Positions 1-7,927 of a DNA stretch of 64,000 bases are shown piece by piece; the stretch's first letter is position 1; the number at the start of each line of letters is the position of its first letter. The position numbers were made by a program, and so were the translations under genes. Source of the DNA: Candidatus Rubrimentiphilum sp. (GTDB taxonomy: Bacteria > Vulcanimicrobiota > Vulcanimicrobiia > Vulcanimicrobiales > Vulcanimicrobiaceae); assembly GCA_035710515.1 (NCBI GenBank), contig DASTDE010000001.1, positions 62,001 through 126,000 of the forward strand, read 5' to 3'. The notes under the pieces were generated by a model that worked only from the letters and a program-made list of their open reading frames with translations, searched no databases and was not told the origin of the DNA.

Positions 1-528
1 CGGCACGAAGATCCAGCGCCACGAGATAAGATTCGTGATGATTCCGCCGTACAGCGGGCCGATGATGGCCGCGACCCCCCACGTCGCCGCAATCAAACCA
101 AGCGCTGCGCCGCGCCGGTGGTGCGGAACGCGGTCGCCGATCGCAGCGGTCGCAACGGGGAAGATTCCGCCCGCGCCCAGCGCTTGAATCGCGCGCGCGA
201 TCAAGAACGTCGTGTAATCCTGCGATACGATCGCCAGCGCGCTGCCGGCCAGAAAGACGCCAATGCAGATCAGATAGATCGGCTTGCGCCCATAGCGATC
301 GGCCAAGGTGCTCGTGACCGCGATGCTCAGAACGCTCATTAGCAAGTAGAGGGTGAAGACCCACGACAGGTCGCCGGTTGCCGTATCGAAGTCCCGGCCC
401 AGCGCCGGCAAGGCCGGTGCGAGCACGCTCAAGTCGAGGGCGCCGAGAAAAACGCCCAGCCCGAGCGTCAGCAGCAGTGGAAATGCGTCGCGCAGATCCG
501 GATCGTCCGCACGCAGCCTCACGTTCAT
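1..528 (-). CDS. MFS drug-exporter-like transporter (3' end outside window)
   Basis: The reading frame enters the window from the left edge on the minus strand, so only the N-terminal 176 codons are visible. It begins MNVRLRADDPD, then a hydrophobic helix (LLLTLGLGVFLGALDLSVL) and the MFS loop 2-3 signature with DRYGRKP, followed by further helices and the GDRVPHHRRG and GPLYGG segments. This pattern is typical of the 14-TM EmrB/DHA2 exporters or Bcr-like 12-TM exporters. The ATG overlaps the ctaB stop (ATGA), so it is probably translated with the heme A genes. The substrate cannot be read from this part. Confidence 0.88.
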   Translation of the reverse strand, partial: MNVRLRADDPDLRDAFPLLLTLGLGVFLGALDLSVLAPALPALGRDFDTATGDLSWVFTLYLLMSVLSIAVTSTLADRYGRKPIYLICIGVFLAGSALAIVSQDYTTFLIARAIQALGAGGIFPVATAAIGDRVPHHRRGAALGLIAATWGVAAIIGPLYGGIITNLISWRWIFVP

Positions 529-1436
529 GAAACGATCCGGTCGATCACCATGAAGGCGCAGATCAACGCCAGATAGAGCAGCGAAAAACGGAAGAGCGTG
601 CGCGCGGCGGCTTCGCCTCCGCGCTGCACCTTGCGTGCATACGCGATGAACAGTGCCCCCAATACCAACGCGCTCGCAAAGTAGATGATGCCCATGACGT
701 GCAGCGGGAAGAGTAGCAGCGAGACTGCGACGAGCACGTAGGTGTAGCCGAGAATCGCGCGCTTCGTACGCGCCTCGCCGACGACGTTGGGCAGCATCGG
801 GATCGCGGCTTTTTCGTAGTCGGTCTCCGAGTTGAGCGCCAGCGCCCAGAAATGCGGCGGCGTCCACAGAAAGATGAGCGCGAACAGGCCGATCGCCGGT
901 CCGCCGATCGTGTTGGTGACGGCCGCCCAGCCGACCAGCGGCGGAATGGCGCCAGCGGCGCCGCCGATCACGATGTTCTGCGGCGTTCGCCGTTTGAGCC
1001 ACATCGTGTAGATGACGACGTAATAGACGTTGCCCGCCAGCGAAAGCCATGCGGCCAGCGGGTTCACACGAAAATAAAAGATGCAGAACGAAAGCACGCC
1101 CATCACGATGGCGTGCATGGTCGCCGCGAAGATCGAGATTCGCTGCGCCGGAATCGGCCGCGTTTGCGTGCGGCGCATGAGGCGATCGATGTCGGCGTCG
1201 TAGACGCAGTTCAGCGTTCCGGCCGACATTGCGGCCAGCGCGCCGGCCAGCAGCGTCCACCCGAGGAGCGGCAGCGGCGGCAGGCCGCGCGCGGCCATTA
1301 CCATCGCGGCCGCCGTTGTAACGAGCAGCAGATACATGATGCGCGGCTTGCCGAGATCGTAGTAGTCGCCGAAGCGCGATAAGAGCGCGGCAACGCGCGT
1401 CTGCGCAACCTGCTCGGCGCGTGCGTATACGCTCAC
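525..1436 (-). CDS. ctaB: Protoheme IX farnesyltransferase (heme O synthase)
   Basis: 303 aa, normal length for CtaB/CyoE of the UbiA superfamily. It transfers farnesyl from farnesyl-PP to heme B to give heme O in the inner membrane. The first Asp-rich prenyl-PP motif is visible as N76-x3-D80-x3-D84 followed by RTQTRP. The second conserved region appears as TDYEKAAIPMLP. About eight or nine hydrophobic helices surround these motifs. It starts with GTG, overlapping the stop of ctaA (GTGA), and its stop overlaps the MFS start, so ctaA-ctaB-MFS look translationally coupled. Heme O is the substrate of CtaA next door, implying an aa3-type cytochrome oxidase in this organism. Confidence 0.95.
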   Translation of the reverse strand: MSVYARAEQVAQTRVAALLSRFGDYYDLGKPRIMYLLLVTTAAAMVMAARGLPPLPLLGWTLLAGALAAMSAGTLNCVYDADIDRLMRRTQTRPIPAQRISIFAATMHAIVMGVLSFCIFYFRVNPLAAWLSLAGNVYYVVIYTMWLKRRTPQNIVIGGAAGAIPPLVGWAAVTNTIGGPAIGLFALIFLWTPPHFWALALNSETDYEKAAIPMLPNVVGEARTKRAILGYTYVLVAVSLLLFPLHVMGIIYFASALVLGALFIAYARKVQRGGEAAARTLFRFSLLYLALICAFMVIDRIVS

Positions 1437-2335
1437 GTCGCGGTAACCGTTTTACGCACAGGCGCCGACTCGATTGCGGCCAGCGTTGTCGCGCAAACGA
1501 ACGCCAGGAAGATCAGCGCGGCGTTGGCCGCATGCGCTTCGCGCAGATCCAGCGGCAGACGGAACGCGACGTTCAGCAGGCCTAAAATTATCTGGACGAA
1601 GACGAGCAAGAGTCCGGCCGTCGTCCAGATTCGGACGCTCGCGCTCGATCGTTTCACCCAGACGATGGCGAATGCCGCAACCGACGCCAGCAATGCTGCG
1701 GCCGCGGCCGCGCGGTGGAGCATCTGGACGAATTGTCCGTCGCTGTACACCACGACGTTGCCGGCGCACCCCGGAATCGTTACGCACGCCAAGCCGGCGC
1801 CGCTCGAGCTGACGTATGCGCCGATGCACATCGTTATGAATGCCACTACCGCCGTGCCGGCAAGCACGCCGGTTACGCTCGCGCTCTGCGAATGCCGTCG
1901 GCGCAGCTCTCCGCCGGCCGCGAAGATCGCCAGCGCGGCCAGCGACGCGATCAGCGCCATCGCAGTTCCCCAATGCCAGACGACCGACGCCGGTACGTTC
2001 GAAAGCCGTACTGTCGCGGCTCCCAGCGCAATCTGCAGAACAAACAGCGCGCCCGTTACAGCTGCCGCGGGGCGGACGAAGCGCGCGGATTCGCCGCGAC
2101 GGCGAAAGGCGATCACGATCACGGAGATGACGAGTACGCTGAGGGCCAGCGCGGTGAAACGGTGCGTCCATTCCCACACGACGCCGCCGTCGAAAGCCGG
2201 AACGAGTCGTCCGCGGCAAAGCGGATAGTCGGGACACGTCATGCCCGCGCCGTTGATGCGCGTCCAACTCCCGAGCAAAACTTCGCCGAAGGCTACCGCA
2301 ACCGCAGCCCAACTCAGGCGCGCCAAGGTCCTCAC
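1433..2335 (-). CDS. ctaA: Heme A synthase (CtaA/COX15 family)
   Basis: 300 aa with eight predicted membrane helices, the usual CtaA size. It oxidises the C8 methyl of heme O to the formyl group of heme A. The extracytoplasmic cysteine pair typical of CtaA is present (C34 and C40 in GMTCPDYPLC). The four conserved heme-ligand histidines can be seen: WEWTHRF (H58), VWHWGTA, MLHRAAA and EAHAANA. A GTG start is preceded by a GAGG Shine-Dalgarno. First gene of the ctaA-ctaB-MFS run. No oxidase subunit genes lie in the window. Confidence 0.93.
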   Translation of the reverse strand: MRTLARLSWAAVAVAFGEVLLGSWTRINGAGMTCPDYPLCRGRLVPAFDGGVVWEWTHRFTALALSVLVISVIVIAFRRRGESARFVRPAAAVTGALFVLQIALGAATVRLSNVPASVVWHWGTAMALIASLAALAIFAAGGELRRRHSQSASVTGVLAGTAVVAFITMCIGAYVSSSGAGLACVTIPGCAGNVVVYSDGQFVQMLHRAAAAAALLASVAAFAIVWVKRSSASVRIWTTAGLLLVFVQIILGLLNVAFRLPLDLREAHAANAALIFLAFVCATTLAAIESAPVRKTVTAT

Positions 2336-2378
2336 AGGACCTCAGTTTAGCCCAGGAGTCCCAGACCCTACAACGACC

Positions 2379-3185
2379 TTAGCACTTCGCCAGGGCGCCG
2401 GCCACGTGCTGTGCCGCGCCGGTTTCGTCCAGCGTTATCGAAGGAAGCCGCGACTCAAAGTCGGTGGCAGCCGCGGCCGCTTCCTGCGTAGCGGTAGGAT
2501 GGTTCGGATCGTGTCCGAGATTCGGCATGGCTTGCAGGCCGGTGGTCACATCCATCTGGCCGCCGCGTCCCCGCGCCTGCGCCGCCCGCTGCTGGGCGAT
2601 GATGTCATACGGATAGTTTGACAATGGATCGGCGGCGCCGAGCGTCGCGCGATTCGCTTGCTGCTGCGCTTCCGTAAAGGTTGCCATGTCCTGGAAATCG
2701 ACCGACGCTAGATATCCGTTGAGATCGCGCGCGACTTTCTGTTGACGCCAGAGCGCGCCGCCGAGCGCGTCGGCAAATTCTTTGAGCTCTTTCTGTTCGT
2801 TTGGATCCTTGGACTGCGCGGCCAATGCGCGCAAACGTTTGACTTCGTCGTCGGCCGATCGCGATGCGAGCGTGACGTTCTTTGCAAAGTCGCCCAGCGC
2901 GGCAAGCCCGTTCCGGCGATGGATCGAGTTGCCGTCGTCGAGGTTGACCGCGCGCAAACGCGTGATCATTTGCTGAATCGTGACGTCGTTATTGAGCGCG
3001 GCGCCGATGGCGCTGTTCGCATGCGTGACGATCTCGGCACAGCGAGGTGTCGAGCGGACGCTGGCGATCACTTTGAGCGCCGGTGCGGGCGAGGCCGCCG
3101 GTGGGACCGGAACTGCGGCGGCGTAGGATGCTGCCGGACTCAAAAGCGCGACGGCTCCGGCGATGGCGGCGAGACGATGGAACAT
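2379..3185 (-). CDS. Secreted protein of unknown function
   Basis: 268 aa from the ATG at 3185, chosen because it has an AAGGGG ribosome site just upstream and opens a clean signal peptide (MFHRLAAIAGAVALLSPAASYAA). A longer frame to 3236 would add 17 residues that bury the signal. After an Ala/Pro linker the protein is mostly helical and charged, with LKEFADALGG and AALGDFAKNV segments and a coiled-coil tendency. There are no enzyme motifs and I do not recognise a family. It diverges from the lipoprotein gene at 3230 across a 44-bp spacer that must hold both promoters. Confidence 0.7.
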   Translation of the reverse strand: MFHRLAAIAGAVALLSPAASYAAAVPVPPAASPAPALKVIASVRSTPRCAEIVTHANSAIGAALNNDVTIQQMITRLRAVNLDDGNSIHRRNGLAALGDFAKNVTLASRSADDEVKRLRALAAQSKDPNEQKELKEFADALGGALWRQQKVARDLNGYLASVDFQDMATFTEAQQQANRATLGAADPLSNYPYDIIAQQRAAQARGRGGQMDVTTGLQAMPNLGHDPNHPTATQEAAAAATDFESRLPSITLDETGAAQHVAGALAKC

Positions 3186-3229
3186 ATGCAACCCCTTGTA
3201 TCCTATAGAATGCACCCGCAGGGCGCCGC

Positions 3230-3688
3230 GTGACAATACCTCGAACGCCTTTGCGCGTGAAGCGCCTCTGGGCCCTGGCTGCCCTCGTCGTCCTGGCCGG
3301 CTGCCGGGACGTCCGCGTCCAGACCTTTCGGCAGGGCGAAACCCCAGTGCTCGGCGGCAATGAGATCGTGGTCGTTCGCGATACCCCTTCCCTGGAACGC
3401 CTGGGAATCCACGCTCCGGTGCGGTTTCGTGCGGAGTTTGGCGTCGTTTTGCTCATGGGGCCGCACGACCGCTCCGGCTACAAACAGATCATCGAAGCGA
3501 TCCGTCCGCGCGCCGATCGCTTCCGGGTGGTGGCGTTCGAAGCGGCGCCCGCCGACGGCGGCGAGCCTTCCAACCGATACCGAACTTTTACACTCTGGAT
3601 CGTGCCAAACTCGGCATATCGCCGCGGAATGCACATCGAAGTCGTGACGCCGGCGGACGAGGCGATCACCTCAACCGACCTGCCTTAA
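3230..3688 (+). CDS. Putative lipoprotein, unknown function
   Basis: 152 aa from GTG 3230, or 143 aa from a second GTG at 3257 that would open VKRLWALAALVVLAGC directly. The LAGC lipobox predicts lipid modification and export. The mature part is a small alpha/beta domain with a Tyr/Arg-rich centre (GPHDRSGYKQIIEAIRPRADRFRVVAFEA) and no catalytic motif that I recognise. The stop lies 17 bp before the alanine-racemase-like gene, so the two may be co-transcribed. Confidence 0.65.
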   Translation: MTIPRTPLRVKRLWALAALVVLAGCRDVRVQTFRQGETPVLGGNEIVVVRDTPSLERLGIHAPVRFRAEFGVVLLMGPHDRSGYKQIIEAIRPRADRFRVVAFEAAPADGGEPSNRYRTFTLWIVPNSAYRRGMHIEVVTPADEAITSTDLP

Positions 3689-3705
3689 GAAGCAAGGCAG
3701 GCGAG

Positions 3706-4740
3706 ATGCGGCCCAGTCTTTCCCTCGATTCGGAGATCGTCGCGGCGAACGCGCGCGCGTGGAGCGCATTTGCCGGCGTACCGGTGCGCGCCGTTGTGAA
3801 ATGCGATGGTTACGGTTGGGGTCAAGAGATCGTGGTCCGCGCGCTCGACGGCATCGTTGAAAGCTATTGCGTGGCGGACGCGGACGAGCTGCACGCGTTG
3901 CGAGAGTTTACGGCTGCGCCGGCGATTGTTTTGGGCGCTGTGCCGTCCGAACGGTTGCGCGAGGTGCTGGCTGCAAACGGTCAGCCATCGATTTCGAATC
4001 GTGCGGAGCTGGACGTTGCGGCGGAGTGGTCGCGCGCGGAGTCGCGGCCCCTTAGAGTCCGCGTCGGGATTCGAACCGCAGCCGCGTGGAACGGACTCTT
4101 ATTGGAAGAACTCGCGCAGTTCGCTCCGCAGCTGGCGGCGGCGGCGGCCGAAATCGAACTCTGGACGCATCTTACCGATCTCTCGGTCGCCGACGAACAG
4201 CTGGCGCTCTTTGACTCGGCGCTCGAAATCTTGCAGCGCTCCGGCGTGACGGTGAGTGGAAGCGATCTCTGCAGCACGCTTCCGGCCGGTAGTAGCATCA
4301 AACGCGGCACGTCGGTTCGCATTGGCGCCGGCCTTTTCGGGGCGACGGGCGGCGCGGCGATTCCGGGCGTCCGCTGCGCAATTAGTATGCGCGCTCCGGT
4401 CCTGCGAATCGAGCGACATTCGGCGGGGACACGTTTGGGTTATGGGGGTACCATGCTCGGGATGGATTCTACCGTCGCAACGCTCCGCAGCGGATTCGGA
4501 GACGGCCTGCCTTCGAGTCTGCAAGCGACCGGCGACGTGTTGATGGTCGGCATGCAGTATGCAGCCGTCCTCGCCGGAAGCCTGACCGGCTCCGATCGCG
4601 AGTTCGCTTGGCTTGACCCGTCGTCCGATCTCGACGCATTTGCGCGATCGGCCGGCCGCCCCGTCCATGAGATCATTACGACGCTTGGAAACTGTGCCCG
4701 TGCGGGCTGCGTTGAGAAAAGGTTTGATGCAGGCACGTAA
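3706..4740 (+). CDS. Divergent alanine-racemase-fold PLP protein
   Basis: 344 aa, somewhat shorter than alanine racemases (360-380). The N-terminal PLP-lysine motif survives as AVVKCDGYGWG (K32, Y36), as do WTHLTDLSVADEQ (family TH-x-A-x-AD), VRIGAGLFG (family RPG-ALYG) and SGFGDGLP (family GYADG). Several residues required for racemisation are not where expected. The catalytic tyrosine of GYADG reads F264, the KxDTGMGRLG segment reads RVGIRTAAAWNG, and the CMDQ motif near the end is absent. It therefore probably binds PLP but may not racemise alanine. The 3' end overlaps the GH130 gene by 14 bp, suggesting coupled expression. Confidence 0.7.
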   Translation: MRPSLSLDSEIVAANARAWSAFAGVPVRAVVKCDGYGWGQEIVVRALDGIVESYCVADADELHALREFTAAPAIVLGAVPSERLREVLAANGQPSISNRAELDVAAEWSRAESRPLRVRVGIRTAAAWNGLLLEELAQFAPQLAAAAAEIELWTHLTDLSVADEQLALFDSALEILQRSGVTVSGSDLCSTLPAGSSIKRGTSVRIGAGLFGATGGAAIPGVRCAISMRAPVLRIERHSAGTRLGYGGTMLGMDSTVATLRSGFGDGLPSSLQATGDVLMVGMQYAAVLAGSLTGSDREFAWLDPSSDLDAFARSAGRPVHEIITTLGNCARAGCVEKRFDAGT

Positions 4741-5791
4741 GACACACGAAATCGACGTTTCGGTGGAGCGATTGGGAGTGGCGCTGGAGCCAAACGGCGA
4801 TGCCAGTGAAGCCGAAGGAACGCTTAATCCCGCCTGCGCACGCTCGCGGGACGGGCAGCTTCTCTTATATCCGCGAGACGTCGCGCACGGAAATATTTCG
4901 CGCGTTGGAAGAGTCAGGTCGACCGCGGACGGCGATCGCTTTTCGTTTCAGCGCGATGGGTTCGCTCTCGAGCCGAGCGCGGTATACGAGCTTCGGCCGC
5001 AGCCGGGTTACGGCTGCGAAGATCCGCGCGCCACGTTCATTCCCGCTCTCGATCAATACGTGATGGCCTACACGGCCTTCGGGCCGCAAGGGCCGCGCAT
5101 CGCGCTGGCGCTTTCGGACGACGGCTATACGTGGACGCGCCTCGGCAAGCTGATCTTCGATAAGCCGGGCATGCACATCGGCGACGACAAAGACTGCGCG
5201 TTCTTTCCCGAGCCCGTTCTGTCGCCGGCCGGCGTCATGTCGATCGCGTTTTATCACCGGCCGATGCTCCATCTCTCCGCGGTCGACGGACGAGCGGCGA
5301 TTCCGATCATCGAGCGCATGCCGTATCGCGATCGTGAATCGATCCGCATGGGCTACATTCCGCTGGAGCCGGCCCTCAAGGATCGGCAGAAGCTGCTCGA
5401 CGTCTGCGAGAGTCAGCTCCTTTTGGCGCCCAACGGCGATTGGGGGGCGCTCAAGGTTGGGTGCGGCACGCCGCCCGTACGTATAGATGAAGGCTGGATG
5501 TCGATCTTCCACGGAGTCGACGTGATCCAAGACGACGCCGCCAAACCCAAGATGCGGTACAGCGCGGGCATCATGATTCACGACTACAAAGACGTGCAAA
5601 CGATCATCTACCGGTCGGCGCATCCGATTCTCACGCCCGAAGACGAGTCGGAACTGCACGGCATCGTGGACAACGTCGTGTTTCCGACGGGCATCGATCC
5701 GCGTCCCGATTTGGGACCGCGCGTCTTCGATTTCTACTACGGGATGGCGGACTGGTCGATCGGCGCCGGCCGCATGACGCTCACTGCTTAG
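4727..5791 (+). CDS. Glycoside hydrolase family 130 (mannoside phosphorylase-like)
   Basis: 354 aa from ATG 4727; the frame stays open upstream, but those codons lie inside the racemase-like gene. The five-bladed propeller family GH130 is recognised from GCEDPRAT (E98-D99-P100-R101, where the Asp acts as acid), the KDCAFFPEP segment, and YSAGIMIHDYKDVQTIIYRSAHPIL-type C-terminal blades leading to the VVFPTGI motif. GH130 enzymes phosphorolyse beta-mannosides (for example mannosyl-glucose or beta-1,4-mannobiose) in the cytoplasm, and no signal peptide is seen. The exact linkage cannot be told. It overlaps the racemase-like gene by 14 bp. Confidence 0.88.
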   Translation: MQARKTHEIDVSVERLGVALEPNGDASEAEGTLNPACARSRDGQLLLYPRDVAHGNISRVGRVRSTADGDRFSFQRDGFALEPSAVYELRPQPGYGCEDPRATFIPALDQYVMAYTAFGPQGPRIALALSDDGYTWTRLGKLIFDKPGMHIGDDKDCAFFPEPVLSPAGVMSIAFYHRPMLHLSAVDGRAAIPIIERMPYRDRESIRMGYIPLEPALKDRQKLLDVCESQLLLAPNGDWGALKVGCGTPPVRIDEGWMSIFHGVDVIQDDAAKPKMRYSAGIMIHDYKDVQTIIYRSAHPILTPEDESELHGIVDNVVFPTGIDPRPDLGPRVFDFYYGMADWSIGAGRMTLTA

Positions 5792-6272
5792 GTACTATGC
5801 GATCTCCGCGGCAATCGTCTTCACGGTCGCGGTTATCGTTGCAAGCTACGTCAACCGCGATCGCATCAGGCTGAAGATCGCCTCAGTCTACGCATCGGTT
5901 CCCCCGAAGGCCGCGCAAGCCAATCCGCCGGAGCCCGGCAGCACGCGCGATCTTGCGATCGTGGCGCCGTGGGCGTTATCGGCGCTGCCCGAATGTCTGC
6001 GGCAAACGTTTGAGGCCAGAGGATCGCACGCGTACGTTGCCGCGCATCTGCCCGCGGGCTACACATTGCAGCCGTCGGGAACGGTCTTGACGTACAGCGA
6101 TTGCATCATCACGGCGCGCGGAAAAGACGTTTTGGTGCGCCGCGGCAAAGACAGGTTCTCCGTGTCCGCTCCATCTGAGCTCTTTAGAAAAGGTTCGTCG
6201 ATCGCGCTCATCCACGATGCAGGCGCGCGATCCGTTCTGCGTATTTACCAACCCGCGCCGCCGAGCCTTTGA
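5784..6272 (+). CDS. Membrane-anchored protein of unknown function, probable non-ATG start
   Basis: The frame is open from 5778 to 6272. Its first codons read LLRYYAISAAIVFTVAVIVAS, a good single membrane helix followed by NRDRIRLK, so coding probably begins at CTG 5784 and overlaps the GH130 stop by 8 bp. A conventional GTG at 5961 would leave a 103-aa protein without the anchor. The soluble part contains a small beta-rich domain (GYTLQPSGTVLTYSDCIITARGKDVLVRRGKDRFSV). The stop overlaps the prfC start (TGATG). No family recognised. Confidence 0.6.
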   Translation: MLRYYAISAAIVFTVAVIVASYVNRDRIRLKIASVYASVPPKAAQANPPEPGSTRDLAIVAPWALSALPECLRQTFEARGSHAYVAAHLPAGYTLQPSGTVLTYSDCIITARGKDVLVRRGKDRFSVSAPSELFRKGSSIALIHDAGARSVLRIYQPAPPSL

Positions 6273-7927
6273 TGAGCGATGTGGCCGAACACGTGCGCGA
6301 GCGGCGCACGTTTGCGATTATCTCGCACCCGGACGCCGGCAAGACCACGCTGACGGAAAAGTTGCTGCTGTACGGCGGCGCCATTCAAACCGCCGGTCAA
6401 GTCTCCGCGCGGCGCGCGCAGCGCGCGGCCACAAGCGACTGGATGGAGCTGGAGAAGCAGCGCGGGATCTCGATCACCTCAACGGTCTTGCAGTTCGAGT
6501 ACGGCGGCTGCACCATCAATTTGCTCGACACGCCAGGCCACCAAGATTTCGGCGAGGACACGTACCGCACGCTGCTCGCAGCGGATAGCGCCGTCATGCT
6601 GATCGACGCCGCCAAAGGCGTCGAACCGCAGACCAAAAAACTGTTCGCAATCTGCCGCGCGCGGCACATTCCGCTCTTTACGTTCATTAACAAGATGGAT
6701 CGCCCGAGCCGCGATCCGCTCGAGTTGCTCGACGAACTTGAAAACATGTTAGGGCTCGGGGTCTTTCCGATGAACTGGCCACTGGGCAACGGGCCATCGT
6801 TCAAGGGCGTCTACGATCGCGCGACGCGCCAAGTGCACCTCTTCGAGCGCGCGGTTCACGGCGCGAAACGCGCGGGCATGCACCTGACGGGCGTGCACGA
6901 TCCGCAGATCCGCGAATTTCTGGACGACCGCTCGTACGCGCAGTTTCTGGAGGAGATCGAATTGCTCGAAGGCGCCGGCGCCGCGTTCGATCCGGCCGCG
7001 ATGCTGCGCGGCGACGTCTCGCCCGTATTCTTCGGCAGCGCCGTGACGAACTTCGGCGTGCAACTGTTTCTGGACGACTTCATAAAAATGGCACCATCTC
7101 CGACCCCACGGCGCATCTTTCAAGAGTGTCATCGTGAGGTATCGAACGACCGCGAGCGCGAGCGAGCGGCCCTGAGCGATAGCGAAGGGTTGCTCGACCC
7201 CACCTCCGACCAATTCGCTGGGTTCGTATTTAAGATCCAAGCAAATATGGATCCGCGGCACCGCGATCGCGTCGCTTTCGTGCGCATTTGTTCGGGCAAA
7301 TTCGAACGCGACATGACCGTGCGCAACGTGCGTTCCGGAAAAGACGTACGCTTGTCGCGCGCGATGAAGCTTTTCGCGAGCGAACGCGAATCGCTCGAGG
7401 CCGCGTATGCCGGTGATGTGGTCGGACTCGCGAATCCCGGGGTCTTCGCCATCGGCGACTCGCTCAGCGAGGGCCAGCCGATTCAATTCGAGCGGTTTCC
7501 GGCGTTCGCGCCCGAACATTTCGCGCAAGTGCGCAGCATCGATACCGCGGGCTATAAGTCATTCGGGAAAGGTATCGCGCAGCTGCGCGAAGAGGGCGCG
7601 ATTCAGGTGATGTACCCCTTGGGTTCGATGCGCACCGAGCCGGTGCTCGCGGCGGTCGGCGAATTGCAGTTCGAGGTTGTGAAGTACCGCTTGGAGTCGG
7701 AATACAACGTGAAGACGGTCTTTACGACGCTGCCGCTTTCGGTTGCGCGCCGAATCGAAGGCGACGCGGAAATGATCCGTACCGCGCAGTTACCGTCGAG
7801 CGCCAGGCTTTTGGAAGATTGGGATGGAGCACCGGTTGCGCTCTTCGAATCCGATTGGAGTGTCAAGCTCGCGGAGGAATGGAATCCGCAGCTACGCTTC
7901 CTGGAGTTTGCTGGTGCGAACGCCTGA
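6272..7927 (+). CDS. prfC: Peptide chain release factor 3, with an internal repeat-derived insert
   Basis: 551 aa; family members are about 529 aa. This GTPase recycles RF1/RF2 from the ribosome. G1 is visible as HPDAGKTTLTEKL, G3 as DTPGHQDFGEDT and G4 as FINKMDRP; domain 2 carries the RF3-specific FAGFVFKIQANMDPRHRDR and domain 3 YKSFGKGIAQLREEGAIQV. The extra length lies in residues 286-308 (CHREVSNDRERERAALSDSEG), encoded by nucleotides 7128-7191, which match an intergenic repeat at 31175. The insert falls between domain 1 and the FAGFVFKIQANMDP strand, a linker that is short in E. coli RF3. ATG 6272 is preferred over TTG 6269. Confidence 0.95.
   Translation: MSDVAEHVRERRTFAIISHPDAGKTTLTEKLLLYGGAIQTAGQVSARRAQRAATSDWMELEKQRGISITSTVLQFEYGGCTINLLDTPGHQDFGEDTYRTLLAADSAVMLIDAAKGVEPQTKKLFAICRARHIPLFTFINKMDRPSRDPLELLDELENMLGLGVFPMNWPLGNGPSFKGVYDRATRQVHLFERAVHGAKRAGMHLTGVHDPQIREFLDDRSYAQFLEEIELLEGAGAAFDPAAMLRGDVSPVFFGSAVTNFGVQLFLDDFIKMAPSPTPRRIFQECHREVSNDRERERAALSDSEGLLDPTSDQFAGFVFKIQANMDPRHRDRVAFVRICSGKFERDMTVRNVRSGKDVRLSRAMKLFASERESLEAAYAGDVVGLANPGVFAIGDSLSEGQPIQFERFPAFAPEHFAQVRSIDTAGYKSFGKGIAQLREEGAIQVMYPLGSMRTEPVLAAVGELQFEVVKYRLESEYNVKTVFTTLPLSVARRIEGDAEMIRTAQLPSSARLLEDWDGAPVALFESDWSVKLAEEWNPQLRFLEFAGANA
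7128..7191 (+). repeat. Dispersed repeat copy A, inside prfC
   Basis: The first 31 bases (starting GTCATCGTGAGGTATCGAAC) are identical to the start of the intergenic copy at 31175. The second half continues GAGCGAGCGGCCCTGAGCG.. with one extra C and a few changes. The second half also resembles the CCTGAGC-N-TCGAAGGG unit seen at 33683 and 44315. It adds about 22 codons in frame to prfC. Confidence 0.85.
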
